Below, in pieces: positions 20,817 to 33,790 of a stretch of 64,000 nt of DNA. The DNA lies in assembly GCA_963921825.1 (NCBI GenBank), contig OY997588.1, positions 156,923,618-156,987,617 of the forward strand, read 5' to 3'. Origin of the DNA: Erodium maritimum (lineage: Eukaryota > Streptophyta > Magnoliopsida > Geraniales > Geraniaceae). Positions within the stretch are counted from its first letter, which is position 1, and each line of letters starts with the position of its first letter. The notes under the pieces were generated by a model. It saw only the letters and a list, made by a program, of their open reading frames with translations, was not told the origin of the DNA and ran no database searches. The translations under genes and the position numbers were made by a program.

Positions 20817-23800
20817 TCATACGGGTTTCTGATAATTACCGTTTTGGCCCAAGTTGTCGATTGTAGAACCGGGATTGAACCCCATTTGGAAAAGATTGTG
20901 AAGCTCGGTGTCTAATGCACTCTACACAAAAAGAAGAGAAGAAAAATGATTGTTCCATGTTAATATCCCAGGATAATTGCAAAAAAGTACTTGATAGTAT
21001 TTACTTTTGCAACTTGTAGCCCTCTTTTTTAGTACTTGCAAAAATGTGCCCTAGAACGAGTAAGGAATTGGAATAATTGCAAAAAAGTACTCTGGAGTAT
21101 TCACTTTGCAACTTGTAATTGTCCTTCTTTGACAATGTGCCATGAACTTGTCTTTTTGTTGCACTTTGTATAGACTTGTTTCAAGATAACGATTTTATCC
21201 TCAAAATTTAAAAATAATAATCAAAGAATGAAAAATCCATTTTTTACGCCCCTTAAATTTCTTATTCTTTGTACGGTGCAAGGAGGAGAAAATTATGAAT
21301 ATTTGGATTTTTGGTTATTATTTTTGGCATCTAAATTATAAGGGTAAAATTGTCATTATAATACAAATTACAACAAAAAGACAAGTTCAATGTATTATTT
21401 GCTATTATCAAAGAAGAGGGTTACAAGTTGCAAAAAATGAATACATCAGGGTACTCTTGTAATTAAAATTAAGAGACGAAAATTTGGATATTTTATTTTT
21501 TAAGTCTAAATTGCAAGAATAAAACCGTCATTTTTATAAAAATTGCAACAAAAAGACAAGTTGAGGGTATTTTATTGCAACTAACAAAGAAGAGGGCTAC
21601 AAGTTCCAAAATGAATACCTCAAGTCACTTTCTTTTTGCAATTATCCTTAATAGCTTTAACAAGCAAAAGAACGAGCTTAGCTTAATGTGAAGGTCCTTT
21701 AAACTTACTTGAGGCACGGGTGGAAATTGTAGGGCTGCACTTGGGAGGCCCTGCATGGGCCCAGGAAAGGCCCCATGTGGGTAAGGTTGAGAAGAGCCCA
21801 TCCCTGGCCCAAACCCGAGAATCTATACAGAAGCAAAACTACGGTAATCTCGTTTGCTAAACATAAAACACTAATCGTCATTAAAATTATCGAGTTTGAC
21901 TTACATCTTTGGGCATGATCCTTTCAAGATCAATGTTCGATTCTGGATTGACAGTTGCGAGTTTCATTGACAAGAACTGCATGAATAACCAAGTATATTT
22001 GATCACTACGTCGAAGAGCATAAATAAAGTTTTTCATCTGACTACATCTAAGTTTCAAATTTGTTTTGCAGCTAAAAATTCACACCTCTTTTTTGTCAGA
22101 AATTGACAAAAACGCCCTTCACCTGAATATCATAAAATGCCATTTTCTTGTATTTTCAATAGGTTTACCTTTTAATGAGACTTTTTATATATATATTCAA
22201 CCGTTTTTTTACATCTAATCAAACTGTTATGGGTAGTTATGGAGTCTTTGAGTTAAGGATCGAGGGAATTTTAGGCAAAAAAAAAACTCTATGAACTAGG
22301 AGTGGGCAAAAAAATGAAAATGTAAAAAAAAAGAGGATAATCGAACCGAAGGAAGTAGCCCCCAAACCAAAACCGACCGGTTAAAAACTGGTACCAAATT
22401 CGGTGAACCAAACCTTGTTGATCTAGTGTCCGGTTTTCAATTAACCGTAAGAAAAAATCTGTAACCGAAATCCACGAAAACTAAATATTTTACGAGCCTT
22501 GATTTTGGGTAAACGAAGCTTCCGGATTGGTGCAGGGAATGGAGCTCCGGTTAACTAAACCGTGCTCACCTTACTATGAACTAATACCCGATCTTAAAAC
22601 TGTAGAGTGCAGAATATCATACCTCAACTTGTTGTTGGAGCGACTGCACATAGTTGATGATCTCATCGAGCATCACAGCCTTGCCAGTAATCTAAGGACA
22701 ACGAACAAAAACAAACTAACTTATTACCTTAATCAAAACAAATAAATATGTTCAATTCCATATTTGTTTCTCTCTAGATATACCTTATTGCATCCTGGGA
22801 CAAGGTCCTGAAGCAATCTCATCCGTTCACTAATCTTCTCTCTTCTCACCTACATGCATAGGGGTTTTCTCAGTTCATTCGTTCAAGATTTATAAATAAA
22901 CACGAATTCGATAAAGATAGTAGACAATAATACCCTTTCTGCAAGACTGTGACTATTGGTAGCCTGCCCTCTTCTTGCCCTCACGTGAATGTAGTCGTTC
23001 TTGCCTCCATCCCCGCTATTTGAATTATCTTTGCTTTGCTTACCGGCTTGCTTGCCACGCAAGTTTGCACCATTGATCTGTTCCGTTTTTTGTTTCTTCT
23101 CATCAGGTTCTCTTGGAACTTCAGTACTCTCCCCAGAGATCTCTATATGTAGCTCTCCCTCGCCGTTCTGTCAAAATAATCTAACCGTTTTATCTCTGAT
23201 TCATTATGTAAGTAAACCACTAGAGATTCTGTAAAGGGATAATTGCAAAAAAACACCTTGAGGTATTCACTTTTGTCAATCTGTAGCCTTCATTTTTATA
23301 ATTGTAAAAAAGTGCCATGAAACTTGTCTTTTTGATGCATTTTGTGTAAATTTGTTTCAGAATGATGATTTTACCCTTGGAAGTTTATTTTTTATTTTTT
23401 AAATAATCAATGAACAACAAATACAAATTTTCACATCCCTTAAATTTCCTACTCTTTTACGGTACAAAAAGAGGAAGAAAATTAAGGGATATGAAAAAAT
23501 AGATTTTTTTGTTTTTTACTTATTTTTAAAATCTAAATTATATGGGTAATATCATCATTTTTATAGAAATTGCAACAAAAAAACAAGTTCAGTGTATTTT
23601 TTTGCAATCATCAAAGAAAAGGGCTACAAGTTGCAAAAAAATGAATACCTCAGGGTATTATTTTGCAATTATCTCGTGAATTAACATTCTATTGATTAGC
23701 ACAAAAACACATTTCAACTTGACAATTCATAGCATCACAACACAAACCACTAAACATTCTATAAATTACTAGATTTCCTTCTTATGTAAGGATTAGTAAA

Positions 23801-24328
23801 CGAATCAGACTTTCTATTACGAGAGAAATGCCATCACAAGAACATATTTCCACTAGCTAATTCATAATCATATCATGAAATTATTACCTTATTTGGACCG
23901 AACGTGGAATCGGGCTCGAGGTTTCTTTTCCTCCTCTTTCCATCGGGTGAGGCATCAACACTAACTCCCTCTGAAAGCTGATGATCATCCTGAGGCTGTC
24001 CAAAGGAACCGACCATTTCAGAGAAGCCGCCATTGCCAAAGCAAGGAAGCTTGGGCACGAGCTCACCGAAGCTCGAACCAGATGGGTATCGAACAATATG
24101 TGAACTAGCAAACTCGGGATGATGAGAAGTCATTGAAGAGCCAGCGAAGTTCTGGTTCTGGCTCAGTGAAACAAGTGGATCCCAACCAGAAGTATAATAC
24201 TGGTCAGACCCATTTGCAGATTTGTATGAAGACAACGAGCTCATTGCCATTTCAGAAACCTTATCAGACATCGGGTTCCTGTCTGAAGATGGATGAAACC
24301 TTGTTTCATCGTTGTTAGCACCCACCAT
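20817..24328 (-). CDS. bHLH transcription factor, bHLH74/CIB-like subgroup
   Basis: Seven exons join in phase: 23888-24328, 22934-23167, 22784-22849, 22623-22691, 21905-21976, 21709-21822 and 20817-20921, 366 aa. The N-terminal half is Ser-rich and acidic, with a basic patch (DGKRRKRN, a likely nuclear signal). The bHLH domain runs from about residue 210 ([19 protein letters not shown]) through helix 1 ([17 protein letters not shown]), the loop, and helix 2 ([21 protein letters not shown]). His220, Glu224 and Arg228 occupy the 5-9-13 positions that define E-box/G-box binding. The tail ends [14 protein letters not shown]. Motifs and exon pattern fit nuclear homo- or heterodimerising bHLH74/CIB-type factors; the exact paralogue is not certain. 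Introns 1 and 6 contain Mutator-like MITEs and intron 4 a hAT-like fragment. Confidence 0.92.
20971..21657. mobile_element. Overlapping Mutator-like MITE copies in bHLH intron 6
   Basis: Two left arms follow each other (GGATAATTGCAAAAAAGTAC near 20972; GGAATAATTGCAAAAAAGTA near 21069) and two right arms end near 21460 and 21652 (TTTTTGCAATTATCC). This suggests two insertions or a tandem rearrangement. Target duplications are not preserved. Confidence 0.55.
22296..22510. mobile_element. hAT-like MITE fragment in bHLH intron 4
   Basis: TAGGAGTGGGCAAAAAAAT resembles the left end of the element at 26607-27180. It is followed by 'AACCGA', 'ACCGACCGGTTAAAAAC' and 'CCGGTTTTCAATTAACCG' words typical of that family's interior. 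No right end is visible. Confidence 0.45.
23236..23675. mobile_element. Mutator-like MITE in bHLH intron 1
   Basis: Opens GGGATAATTGCAAAAAAAC and closes TTTTGCAATTATCTC. The paired arms include AAACTTGTCTTTTTG and CAAAAAAACAAGTTC. A nearly palindromic centre (AAATTTCCTACTC / GAGGAAGAAAATT) lies near 23440-23490. The flanking 9-mers do not match. Confidence 0.65.
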
Positions 24329-24480
24329 TGTTGTTTTTCAGCTCAAAAGCTAAGTGGGTTTTGACTAAAACCAGCTATGGTGATGATCTATCTTGCAGGA
24401 CTCAACAAGGAACAAGTAAAGTTTCAAGCTTTATAGAACAATGTGATTGATATAATCAACAAGGATCGAGGAACAAGAAC

Positions 24481-25100
24481 AACCCTTACAAGTAATGAAT
24501 CAAAAACCCAACAAAAGAGGGGAATTTGGAGAGACCCTTTAAGAAATTCCCAGATAGGTACCTAAAAATTATGATGAGAGCATCAAAGTTCAAACCCTTA
24601 GCAAATTGAGCAAGAACCCTAATGAGCAAATTGGGTATTTTGATGGTCACCTCTAAGAAGAAGCATCAAATGGTGCTTAAATCCAAGTTCAACAACCCTT
24701 ACAAGTAATGAATCAAAAACCCAACAAAAGAGGGGAATGTGGAGACACCCTTTAAGAAATTCCCAGATAGGTACCTAAAAATGATGATGAGAGCATCAAA
24801 CTTCAAACCCTTAGCAAATTGAGCAAGAACCCTAATGAGCAAATTGGGTATTTTGATGGTCACCTCTAAGAAGAAGCATCAAATGGTGCTTAAATCCAAG
24901 TTCAACAACCCTTACAAGTAATGAATCAAAAATCAAACAAAAAAGGGGAATTTGGAGAGACCCTTTAAGAAATTCCCAGATAAGTACCTAGAAATGATGG
25001 AACCCTAGCCAAATTGAACAAGAACCCTAATGAGCAAATTGGGTATTTTGATGGTTACCTATAAGAATCATCAAAAAATCAAATTGGGTGCTTGCAGAAA
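24481..25100. repeat. Three tandem copies of a 213-bp unit upstream of the bHLH gene
   Basis: AACCCTTACAAGTAATGAAT starts at 24481, 24694 and 24907, an exact 213-bp period. Units share 'GAGACCCTTTAAGAAATTCC', 'GAGCAAGAACCCTAATGAGC' and 'GGTCACCTCTAAGAAGAAGC'. The third unit has a deletion. The array begins about 150 bp upstream of the start codon, so it lies in the leader or promoter. Confidence 0.85.
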
Positions 25101-25136
25101 CAGCAAAAGAAGCATCAAGTTCCAGCCTTTATAGAT

Positions 25137-25270
25137 CACAGACAATACCCAGAGCTATGTGAGAGAGAGTGAGAGAGAGAGAGAGAGAGGCTTTGCTTGC
25201 TATCACAGACAATACCCAGAGCTATGTGAGAGAGAGTGAGAGAGAGAGAGAGAGAGGCTTTGCTTGCTTA
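25137..25270. repeat. 67-bp tandem duplication carrying (GA)n microsatellites
   Basis: CACAGACAATACCCAGAGCT, followed by GTGAGAGAGAG repeats and GGCTTTGCTTGCT, occurs twice in a row. The GA/CT tracts are close to where the bHLH transcript may begin; (GA)n tracts are common in plant core promoters. Confidence 0.8.
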
Positions 25271-25279
25271 CCTGCCCAA

Positions 25280-26180
25280 CCCAATATTTTAAAAAGACAC
25301 ACTAACTACTATCAACTGCTACAACCTTTACTTACTCCTCTAATCAATCACTTTCTTTAACACCAAAAACAAGTGATTAAAATATTACCTTTTTGCCCCT
25401 TTCTCCTTCATGTCTCTCACAAGCCATTGAAGAGGTTCTTCTCTTGAAGGCCAAGCTTGCTTCCTTACCTCTTTTTTACTGACACATTTGCTGTGCCAAC
25501 CAAACCCTCTTCATTTCTTTTGAACAAAAACACTCTCACTATACACCTAACCTCCATCACCCTCCATGGATCACCCACCCATCACCATTGGATCTTCACC
25601 ATCCGCATAACCTACGGCCAGGATCAGACCCTTGCAAAGAAACTGGAGTGCCACATTACACTAGATCTTATCATTTTCTCTATTTTATTTTACTTGTTTG
25701 TTTTTCTTTCACTTTTTTTGTGAGGAGACTTTGGGTCTGAGGAACATGAAGAATAATGGAATCTAATCATCAATTTACCTCTTTGTCCTGCTACAGCATC
25801 CAGCTGTACTTTACTATTTTTTTGTAACAGATAATTATAAATAATAAATAAAATACTATGAAACATTAATTTTTTATAATTTGTAAAAAAAATTATCAAA
25901 ATATTCTGATTTATCTTGTGTGAGTAACAATTTTATTTTTTAAAAATTTAAAATAATAATTACAAAACATGAATCAAATTTTTACATTTTTTGAAGTTTT
26001 TTTATTTTTTGAACAACACCACGAGAATTGAAAGATATGAAATTTTGAATTTTTATTTATTTTTAAACTTTAAATTATAAAAGTAAAATCGTCATTTTTA
26101 TATAAATTATAATAAAAATCAAAAGTTTTTTTTTATTATTATTACTAAAAAATAAGCTATGAGTTATTAAAAATAAATAA
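25280..26180. other. AT-rich spacer, no gene seen
   Basis: Short open frames only. A pyrimidine-rich stretch (25380-25620) may still be bHLH promoter. From 25860 on the sequence is a very AT-rich, degraded relative of the common MITE family (AAGTAAAATCGTCATTTTTA near 26080). Confidence 0.4.
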
Positions 26181-26184
26181 GGGC

Positions 26185-26495
26185 AATTCAACTCCAGTAT
26201 CTTACATCTTTTATGTTTTATTCAAATTATTTTAATTTTTTTATCATTTCAGTATTTTAAATTTTCATTAATTCGTTTAGAACATCTTATTTTTCTCTGT
26301 CACTTTAGTACTATTAGTTTTCTATCCAAAATAAGGAGAATTATCATAATATTATTCATTAATAATCAAATTTATGATAAAATTAACAGTAGTAACTAAA
26401 ATGAAATTAATGAAAGTGTGAGGTGATACAAAAAAAATTCAAAAATACTAAATAAATTAATAAAAATTTAAAATATTGAGATAAAATTATCCCTT
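26185..26495. repeat. Degraded copy of the 8085-8542 MITE family
   Basis: Left part GGGCAATTCAACTCCAGTA and right part AAATATTGAGATAAAATTATCCC keep the family's end structure. Internal 'TTTCAGTATTTTAAATTTTC' subrepeats are worn. No target duplication is left. Confidence 0.5.
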
Positions 26496-26606
26496 AAAAA
26501 CAAATATCCCATGTATATTATTACATTAGTTATTTTATAATGTTTTTTTGTTGGTCAAACCAAATTAATCGGGTCAACACCGTCTGTTCATTGGCTGAGA
26601 TGTGGC

Positions 26607-27180
26607 TAGGGGTGGGCATTGGGTGGTTAACCACCCAATGCAACTCTTTATGAACCCAACCCGATATTATCGGTTTGACATATCTTGGAACCAGCCCCAA
26701 CCCAAAAACCAACTTTTTACAGTGAAACCAACCAGTTCACTGATCGGTTGGTTAGTGGTTTTAACCAACCAACCACTTTACTACATGTAACTACAAATTT
26801 AGATGCCAATAACCATACACATATTTATATTTCAAGTAAAAACATATTACTACATTCTCCAAAACAAAAGAAAAATTACATATAAATCATCGTGTTCTAT
26901 GTTAGCAATCTGTATGACACAAAAGAGTGCTCATGGGTCATTCATCTATATCAGATCAGTGGTTATTATGAAGCCACATGTACATGATGAACAATACCGG
27001 TTTGGTTGGTTAACCGATGGTTTGACGTTTCAAGAACCGACAACCAACCGTTAACATTTCGGTTTGATCGTCAAGAACCCGCACCCAACCGTTAACTTTA
27101 CGGTTTCGGGTTTTTCGGTACGGTTTCCGGTTGGTGGTGGTTGGTTTTAGCGGTTTCGGTTTTTTTTTTGCCCACCCCTA
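26607..27180. mobile_element. hAT-like MITE, 574 bp
   Basis: Termini are TAGGGGTGGGCA and TGCCCACCCCTA, matching each other as inverted repeats. Flanks are GATGTGGC (26599-26606) and GATGTAGC (27181-27188), an 8-bp duplication with one mismatch, as expected for hAT elements. The interior is rich in GGTT/AACC words (GGTTTTTCGGTACGG, TTGGTTAACCG) and has no transposase frame. Confidence 0.8.
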
Positions 27181-27189
27181 GATGTAGCT

Positions 27190-29330
27190 ACTGGAAAGGA
27201 AAGAAAAAGGGATCGAGGTTCGTTTCGAGATCAACGGCTGATCTAGGTGGAGGTCTATGGAGCAGGCATGGGGATCGTACACTGTATATGTGACACGTAG
27301 TGGCTAGAAGGGGACTGAGGTGATTTTTCATCTATTAGTTGGTGCAGAGTGGGACCCGCTTGGGAAAATAAAGGTCTGTTATATGATGATTGTGATGGTG
27401 TACCTAACTGATCTCTGTGGGGACTCACAGCAAATCATTCTCCTCAGTAGGTCTCTGCTGTGGAGTGAAGGAGCAGATCTCACCATTTTTATTTGGAAAT
27501 TATTTTAATATAATACCTGTTAAATATTTAATTACAAAACAATAGTCTGTTATAATTTCTTTACAATATAATACATTGTTAAATATTTATTTGTACGATA
27601 ATATTTTGACATAATTTTCTTACAACATAATAATCTGTCAAATACTTAGCCACAGTTTGATACCTAATCGTTAATTTTATATTAGTTTTTCATCCAAAAA
27701 TGTAAAAAGTATAAAATATTACTTACCATGAAATGTCAAAATTGCCCTTCATTCATCTTTGAATTTTCAAAATCTACCATAAAAAATAAAATTTGAAATT
27801 TTAAGATGAATGAAGGACAGTTTATACTCTTTAAATGGAAAAATAACAGAAAATTAATGGGTCGAGTTTTAATATGATATCTGATTAGAAATCGGTCATC
27901 TTTAACCACTATCAAATGGGTCAATGGCATAACTTAGGTCCTTTCTAAAAGATACATTGAAGTGGTGAAAATGCATGGAATTGCACACATTCTTATGATG
28001 TTCTCCAAGAATATTGTAGACAAGGTGGATTGGTTGAATCAAAACCATAGGCTTAAGGAGGAGGCAATCTATAATTATTCATAAATGTGTAGCTGTAATG
28101 TATACATATATAATGATAATTAATTAAGAGACAAAAACAATAATAGTTTTAAAACCATATGCTAATTAAAACAGCTCTTGTTGCTTTGTCATAAGAACTA
28201 TACTAGTGATTATATATATATGCATGACCCACTTGCTTCATTGCCCCAATTAGTGGACTGGTTTGCATGTGTTATTCTTCTTCTTCTTTTCATAATTATT
28301 GACTTATTTATCCCCCCATGGACACCATAAAGTTTAGCATAATCAATAGGTCTTAACAAGTACAATTATGATTTAAAATATATATATATATATATATATG
28401 ATCGAGCGGTTGGATGTTAACTTAATGGTAATAAACCCGTCTCAAAACCCTAGCTAACATTTTTTAAGGGCAAATTTGATATTTCACAGTCGGGTAAACG
28501 GTCTTGACAATTCAAAAAAAATCGTTAGATTTTAACCTTTTTATGACCGACTGTCGTGACTTCAAAAAAAATGTCAACTGCTCTTCAATGCTAACCTGTC
28601 GGTGCTGGCTATTGGAACAAAAGAAAGAGAGAGAAAACCAAAAAATAAATAAATAATCTCTTACAGTCGGCAACGCATCTGTTGACGGTAAGCTCACCAT
28701 CGGCGTGAACCGTTGACGGTTGGAAAAATATGAAGAAAACGACATGAACAACTTAGTACTGAAGGTTGTTGGCTAATAGTACTGGTTGATAAATCTTTTT
28801 AATATTTTCTATTCGAATAATCAGCACCAACAACGCCAGAATGAGTCACAATATGGTTTTTCTTAAAAGATATGATGTTTGAATATCAATAAATCATATG
28901 TTTATTAGTAATTGTGAAGAGAAAATTAAATTAAGATTTATTAGGGGAAAGAAGCATCAGTGGTCTTCAGTTCTGTGTAATGCTTTACAAAGTTAATCAC
29001 AGCCCATGCTTCAATCTTCATAATGCTTCCTTTTTTCTTTACAAAAAGATGCCGATATTGTTCACAATGACATAGCTCCATGATAAGATATACACATATT
29101 ATATATTAATATATACATATATCTATACTCAATACTAAAACTAACAGCTAAGTTAACCTAGTACTATATTATAATCCAACTAAAGAGTCCTTGGGTTGGC
29201 TGAAAGCAGAACAAGGACATGACATATTTAATAAAGGTGCATTATTAGCATTTTAGGTTCATCTCCATCATGTTTTAAGGATACTAATTATGGATAATTA
29301 TAATCTATTATCTCATAACATGCTGATATT
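27190..29330. other. Spacer, no gene seen; (TA)n microsatellite
   Basis: Mostly AT-rich unique sequence with short chance frames. A (TA)n run lies at about 28377-28400. 27520-27930 has inverted 'AATGAATGAAGG..CCTTCATTCATC' words, perhaps another worn inverted-repeat element. Confidence 0.35.
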
Positions 29331-29339
29331 TGAATTAGA

Positions 29340-29765
29340 AATAATCATATTTTAGTATCTTAAATATTTTATATTTTAGAGTATTTTCACGCTTTTGTGT
29401 CATTTCAATACCTTAAACTTTTATTAATTCATTTAGAGTCATAATTTTTGTTTGTGTAATCTCAATACCCTAAATTTTTATTAATTACATTTTAATACCC
29501 ACCGTTAATTTCATATTTGATATTTCATTCAAAACAAATAAAATGGTCATAGTACCCCTCACTAACAACCAAATTTAGGGTAAAGTTAACGGTGGATACT
29601 AAAATATAATTAATGAAAGTTTAGGGTATTAAGGTGACACAACTTGATTTAGGGTACTCTAAATGAATGGATGAAAGTTTAGGGTACTGAGGTGACAAAA
29701 AAAATAGGGTACTCTAAATGAAATATAAAAAATTTAGGATACTGAGGTGGAATTATTCTTTTAAA
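29340..29765. repeat. Degraded copy of the 8085-8542 MITE family
   Basis: Internal words match the intact copy: 'CATTTCAATACCTTAAACTT', 'ACCCACCGTTAATTTCA', 'AAGTTAACGGTGGATACTAA', 'GTTTAGGGTACTGAGGTGAC'. Both ends are worn, so borders are approximate. Confidence 0.6.
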
Positions 29766-31320
29766 TTATTATTCTATTTTGAATCTGTTTTTCCCGCTAT
29801 TCTAAAGTTTCAAAAAATTTAAGTTATTATTTTCCATCTAATTCTGGGTCTGAACGACTGACAGTTATTTGAAAAACAAATTTGAAAGTATTGGACGTTA
29901 AAGAATAACATGAAAATTTTGAAGTAGCAATGATAAAAAATACGGGTTAAGACGATAAGTTGAGAATCGAAATGTTTTAGATAATGGGCTGGAATTATCC
30001 CTCCTAATTACTCAACTAAACCAATGTAACAAAGCATGCGCACAAGACAAGCAATCATAAGAACTCTTTCTTTAGGATTAAAGCAACATTAAAACCATGT
30101 ACATGATCATGATTCCCATGTCATGAATGTTTTGTTTCTTCGTTAAGGAAGAGACGGTTTGAGTTGTGTTTTTTTGTTGGAGAAATCGAGAAGAGACACA
30201 ATTATAAGTCACGAGAAGTGAAGAACAAGATCTCTATACATATATGTTCCTTGGTTTTCACTGCAAATAAGCAACTTTTACTGCATTTGGATTGACATGT
30301 TTTAGGACAGTTCATTTGTTTCCTTTTTGGGTTATAGGGGTTGCTCATTGACCGGTTAACCGGTATCGAAGATTTTGGCTATCACTAGACCGGTTCTTCC
30401 GGTTATGAGATTTTAGAAACCGAGGTATTGGGTTTTCTCCCATGAATTGTTGGTGGGGGGCTAGAGAGAGATCTAAACGTCGAAAATATGGTGCTGAGGA
30501 CGGACATTGGGGATGGAAGTTGAAGACGATATTTGCGAATGGGGGTCGAGGTCGAGGATCAATTGAAATGAACTGAGGCCAAGTGTTGACGGCAGGGAGA
30601 AGGAAAAAGAGGTAAGTGATGTAGGGTTGGAGAGTCTCGGGTTCATCCGTGACTGTCGATAAAAGTATATCAACATATCACATTAAACATTTGGGATTTT
30701 GTTCATCTCCACATATGAATGTCTCGTAATGTGTTAGAGGACTTGACATCCGTGACCGATTTTATTGACTATACTTACACATTGTATCTTAATAAACTCA
30801 ATAACTAAATTCTAAACCAGATCCTTTGTTCCGGACTCAATATCGGTGGTATTGACTGGTCTTCTGCTTCTATGCGATTTTTGAACAATAACCTATATAC
30901 CACTATATGATATTTGTTTTGGATAAAACTCTCACAGTTCACATATGTCAAAATCCCACATCTAAAATGTACAAGCGATTGATTTTAGTTTAGTTGAGCA
31001 TTAGTAAATCATGGAAGAAATCACAATTGTACTTCACAAACATGACAAAACGTTACTTTGGAAATATATTCAAAATAGGATATTAGGATCAAACTTGCAC
31101 ACCGTCAAAGAAACAAATTGTATTGAAACGTAGTTTGAAATATGAAGATGACGTACATGTTAATAATAAAACAATTTTATAGCAAAGAACTAAAGAGGAA
31201 AAGGAAATATCTTAGATATTAAGGATGAATTGGTGGCCTATAATAAGTCAAGAAATTTACTAATACACTTGGTAAAAAAGTACGGTCGTTTTTTTTTATC
31301 AGCGAATGCATATATAAAAA

Positions 31321-31545
31321 TCCTCTTCTAAGGTAGAATAAGGTTACAAAACACTCCCCCTCCCAATCTGTCTACAGATTGAAAGAAGAAGGAAGTACAA
31401 AAACAAGTCCCAGAAATAAGCAGAATTATAACCTCCTCTTCTGAGGTAGAATAAGGTTACAAAACACAACCCCTCCCAATCTGTCTACAGATTGAAAGAA
31501 GAAGGAAGTACAAAAACAAGTCCCGGAAATAAGCAGAATTATAAC
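31321..31545. repeat. Tandem duplication, 113-bp unit
   Basis: TCCTCTTCT(A/G)AGGTAGAATA starts at 31321 and 31434; both copies run through 'CAATCTGTCTACAGATTG' and 'AAGCAGAATTATAACC'. Copies are more than 95% identical by eye, so the duplication is recent. No gene was recognised in 29770-34230 around it. Confidence 0.8.
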
Positions 31546-31612
31546 CAAGTAAAACATCAGAAAAACAAATGACAATGAGTGAAGCCCTTCCCAAGGTGAA
31601 CTCTGAGAGTGA

Positions 31613-31830
31613 ATGTGTTGAGATGGGGGAGCCAAGTGCAGGCTCGACCTAATAATGCGCTTGAATACTGAGATTGAATTGCTCTAAAATGGATTGTATA
31701 ATCAATTGATTGTCCTCGCTTAATGTGTTGAGGAGAGGGAGCCAAGTACAGGCTCGACCTAGTAATGCCCTTGAACAGTGAGACGGAATTGCTCAAAATT
31801 GGATTGTATGATCAATTGATTGTCCTTGCT
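31613..31830. repeat. Tandem duplication, about 109-bp unit
   Basis: GTGTTGAGA/GGAG..GGAGCCAAGT, CAGGCTCGACCTA and ATCAATTGATTGTCC recur in order from 31615 and 31724. Identity is lower than in the neighbouring 113-bp duplication. Short minus-strand frames cross it, without recognisable product. Confidence 0.7.
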
Positions 31831-33099
31831 GTAGTGGACAGGTGAATGAGCCAGAACGAAGGGCTTTGATGGGATCACTTTACGATACAATCAATCATTT
31901 TAGGAATACAACTAGTTATTTTAAGGAACGATCTCACAACAATAGGTAATAAACCTTAGTACTGTGGGTCTTATGACCATAGTTATGAAGTTCCTCTCCA
32001 TAGTGTTTTTGAAACGTTATTCCGATCTTATAATGATTGAGGTATATGATGAATATTTGATCGATATTTCTTTTTCTTAAAAAATAATGAGAAACAAAAA
32101 TAATCATATAAAAAGGTTATACTAAAATATATCGAGCAAGTGAGATTTAATATCTATTTATAACACTTGAAAATATGAAGTAGATGATAAAGATTAATTT
32201 ATAACAAAACACTTTCGATGGATAAGAATTACGATCTAAAATTCTATACAAAAATCTAAATAATAAGAGATATATTAATGTACCGTGTTTTGGATTTGAT
32301 AGATACAAGATATTTTTAGACAATCACATCACGTTGTGTTAATTTATATATAACATTGTGTAGGACTATTCATTGTCATCTAATTCTAGAAAAATTTCAC
32401 ACTAATAAAATTATGGGAGAATTAAAATTTTCATCACTCACCTTGATAAAAATCCCTTGAAAAAATAAAAATATTGACACAAGTTTGAAGCCAATCGGAG
32501 TTCAAACGGAGCGGGAATGAATTAATTAGTGAATTAGTAAAAAAAAGTAATATGATAGTCTTACTAAAAAACTCTTACCACTTATCAAAAAATACTGTGT
32601 TTTTACAGCTAACAACTCAGTTGCATCTCATCCATTCATTTATGAAATGGATGGGTTCTCACAGATTTTAGGCTAAGGGAGGATTTTTATTTGATTTCTT
32701 CTCTTAACTTTACGTCTGTTTACTTTACCATCAAAATAAATTCGTTTACGATACCTTAAGATGTTTGTCTTCTCTTTATTCTTCTCCGATAAAATTTTAA
32801 CGGAAATTGATCATAACTAATTAGTGTAGAGCGGAAAAAAATACATCTCGAAATATCATAAACAAAACTATTTTTAGTCAGAATGAAAAAAACATCTCAA
32901 GATAACATAAACCAAAATGTATTAGGTATAGGATAAAAAAAAATTATAAACTTAGGTTACATAGGGTGTAATCTTGTGTTAATATCCGAACTTATTTTAT
33001 GTGGTTCACAGTTCATTTCTTCTGCATTTCAGCATTACTAAGAAAGGTCAAGCCATATGCTCTTTCATCTTTAATAATAATAAAAAAAAGTTTTCAACT

Positions 33100-33790
33100 T
33101 ACTAACCCTACGTTTCCCTCCTTGTTATACCGTGATCGGCGGTCACCGTGGCTTCGACCACGAGAGCGTCGGTAAGGCTCCCTCTCCCACCTCTCATAAC
33201 AATTTTTATTCGTCCCTTCTCAGAGTCCCAACCTCTAATCTCTTCGGGCCATCATGTTTCACCACCCAAGCCTTGCTGTCAACTCTTTTCCGATCGGATC
33301 TCAATTCCCCCGCCTTCAAGCCAACAGAAGTCACAACCTCGCCGTTCACCTCCCTCACTCCACTTCTGCTATCCACCGTAAGATCGAGATGTGATGATCA
33401 TGGTCTGGGATTACTGACAAGACATTTACTCCTCCTCCATCAGGCTCCAACGTCAAGCCCCTTTTCTGCAACTTTTCACTAAGTCTAAAAAAATATAAGG
33501 AGCCTTCATGGCTCATCCTAAATCGATTCCCATATTTTTTTTTGATCTGTGGAGGTTTGGTTTAAGTAAAGCTTTATCAACCGAACACCCGCACAAAACG
33601 TTTGGAGAAGGTTTTGGAGTAATACAGTCATGTACTTGGATCCAGGGGGGAACGATAGGAGAGGATCGGCTTCCACAACAACCAAGGTCAGGTTATCCCG
33701 ACTACGCAAGACGGATCGACAGTGCAAGGACGACCCACTACGAACACTACAGAGGGTCAAAAGTGGCATCATAAGAGTCCTAGTATTGAT
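33100..33790. other. GC-richer island, no gene recognised
   Basis: An open frame of 116 codons (33132-33482, +) and others on both strands lie in a stretch richer in G+C than its surroundings. Translations are Pro/Ser-rich without a motif I recognise. It may be decayed transposon or pseudogene sequence. Confidence 0.3.
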
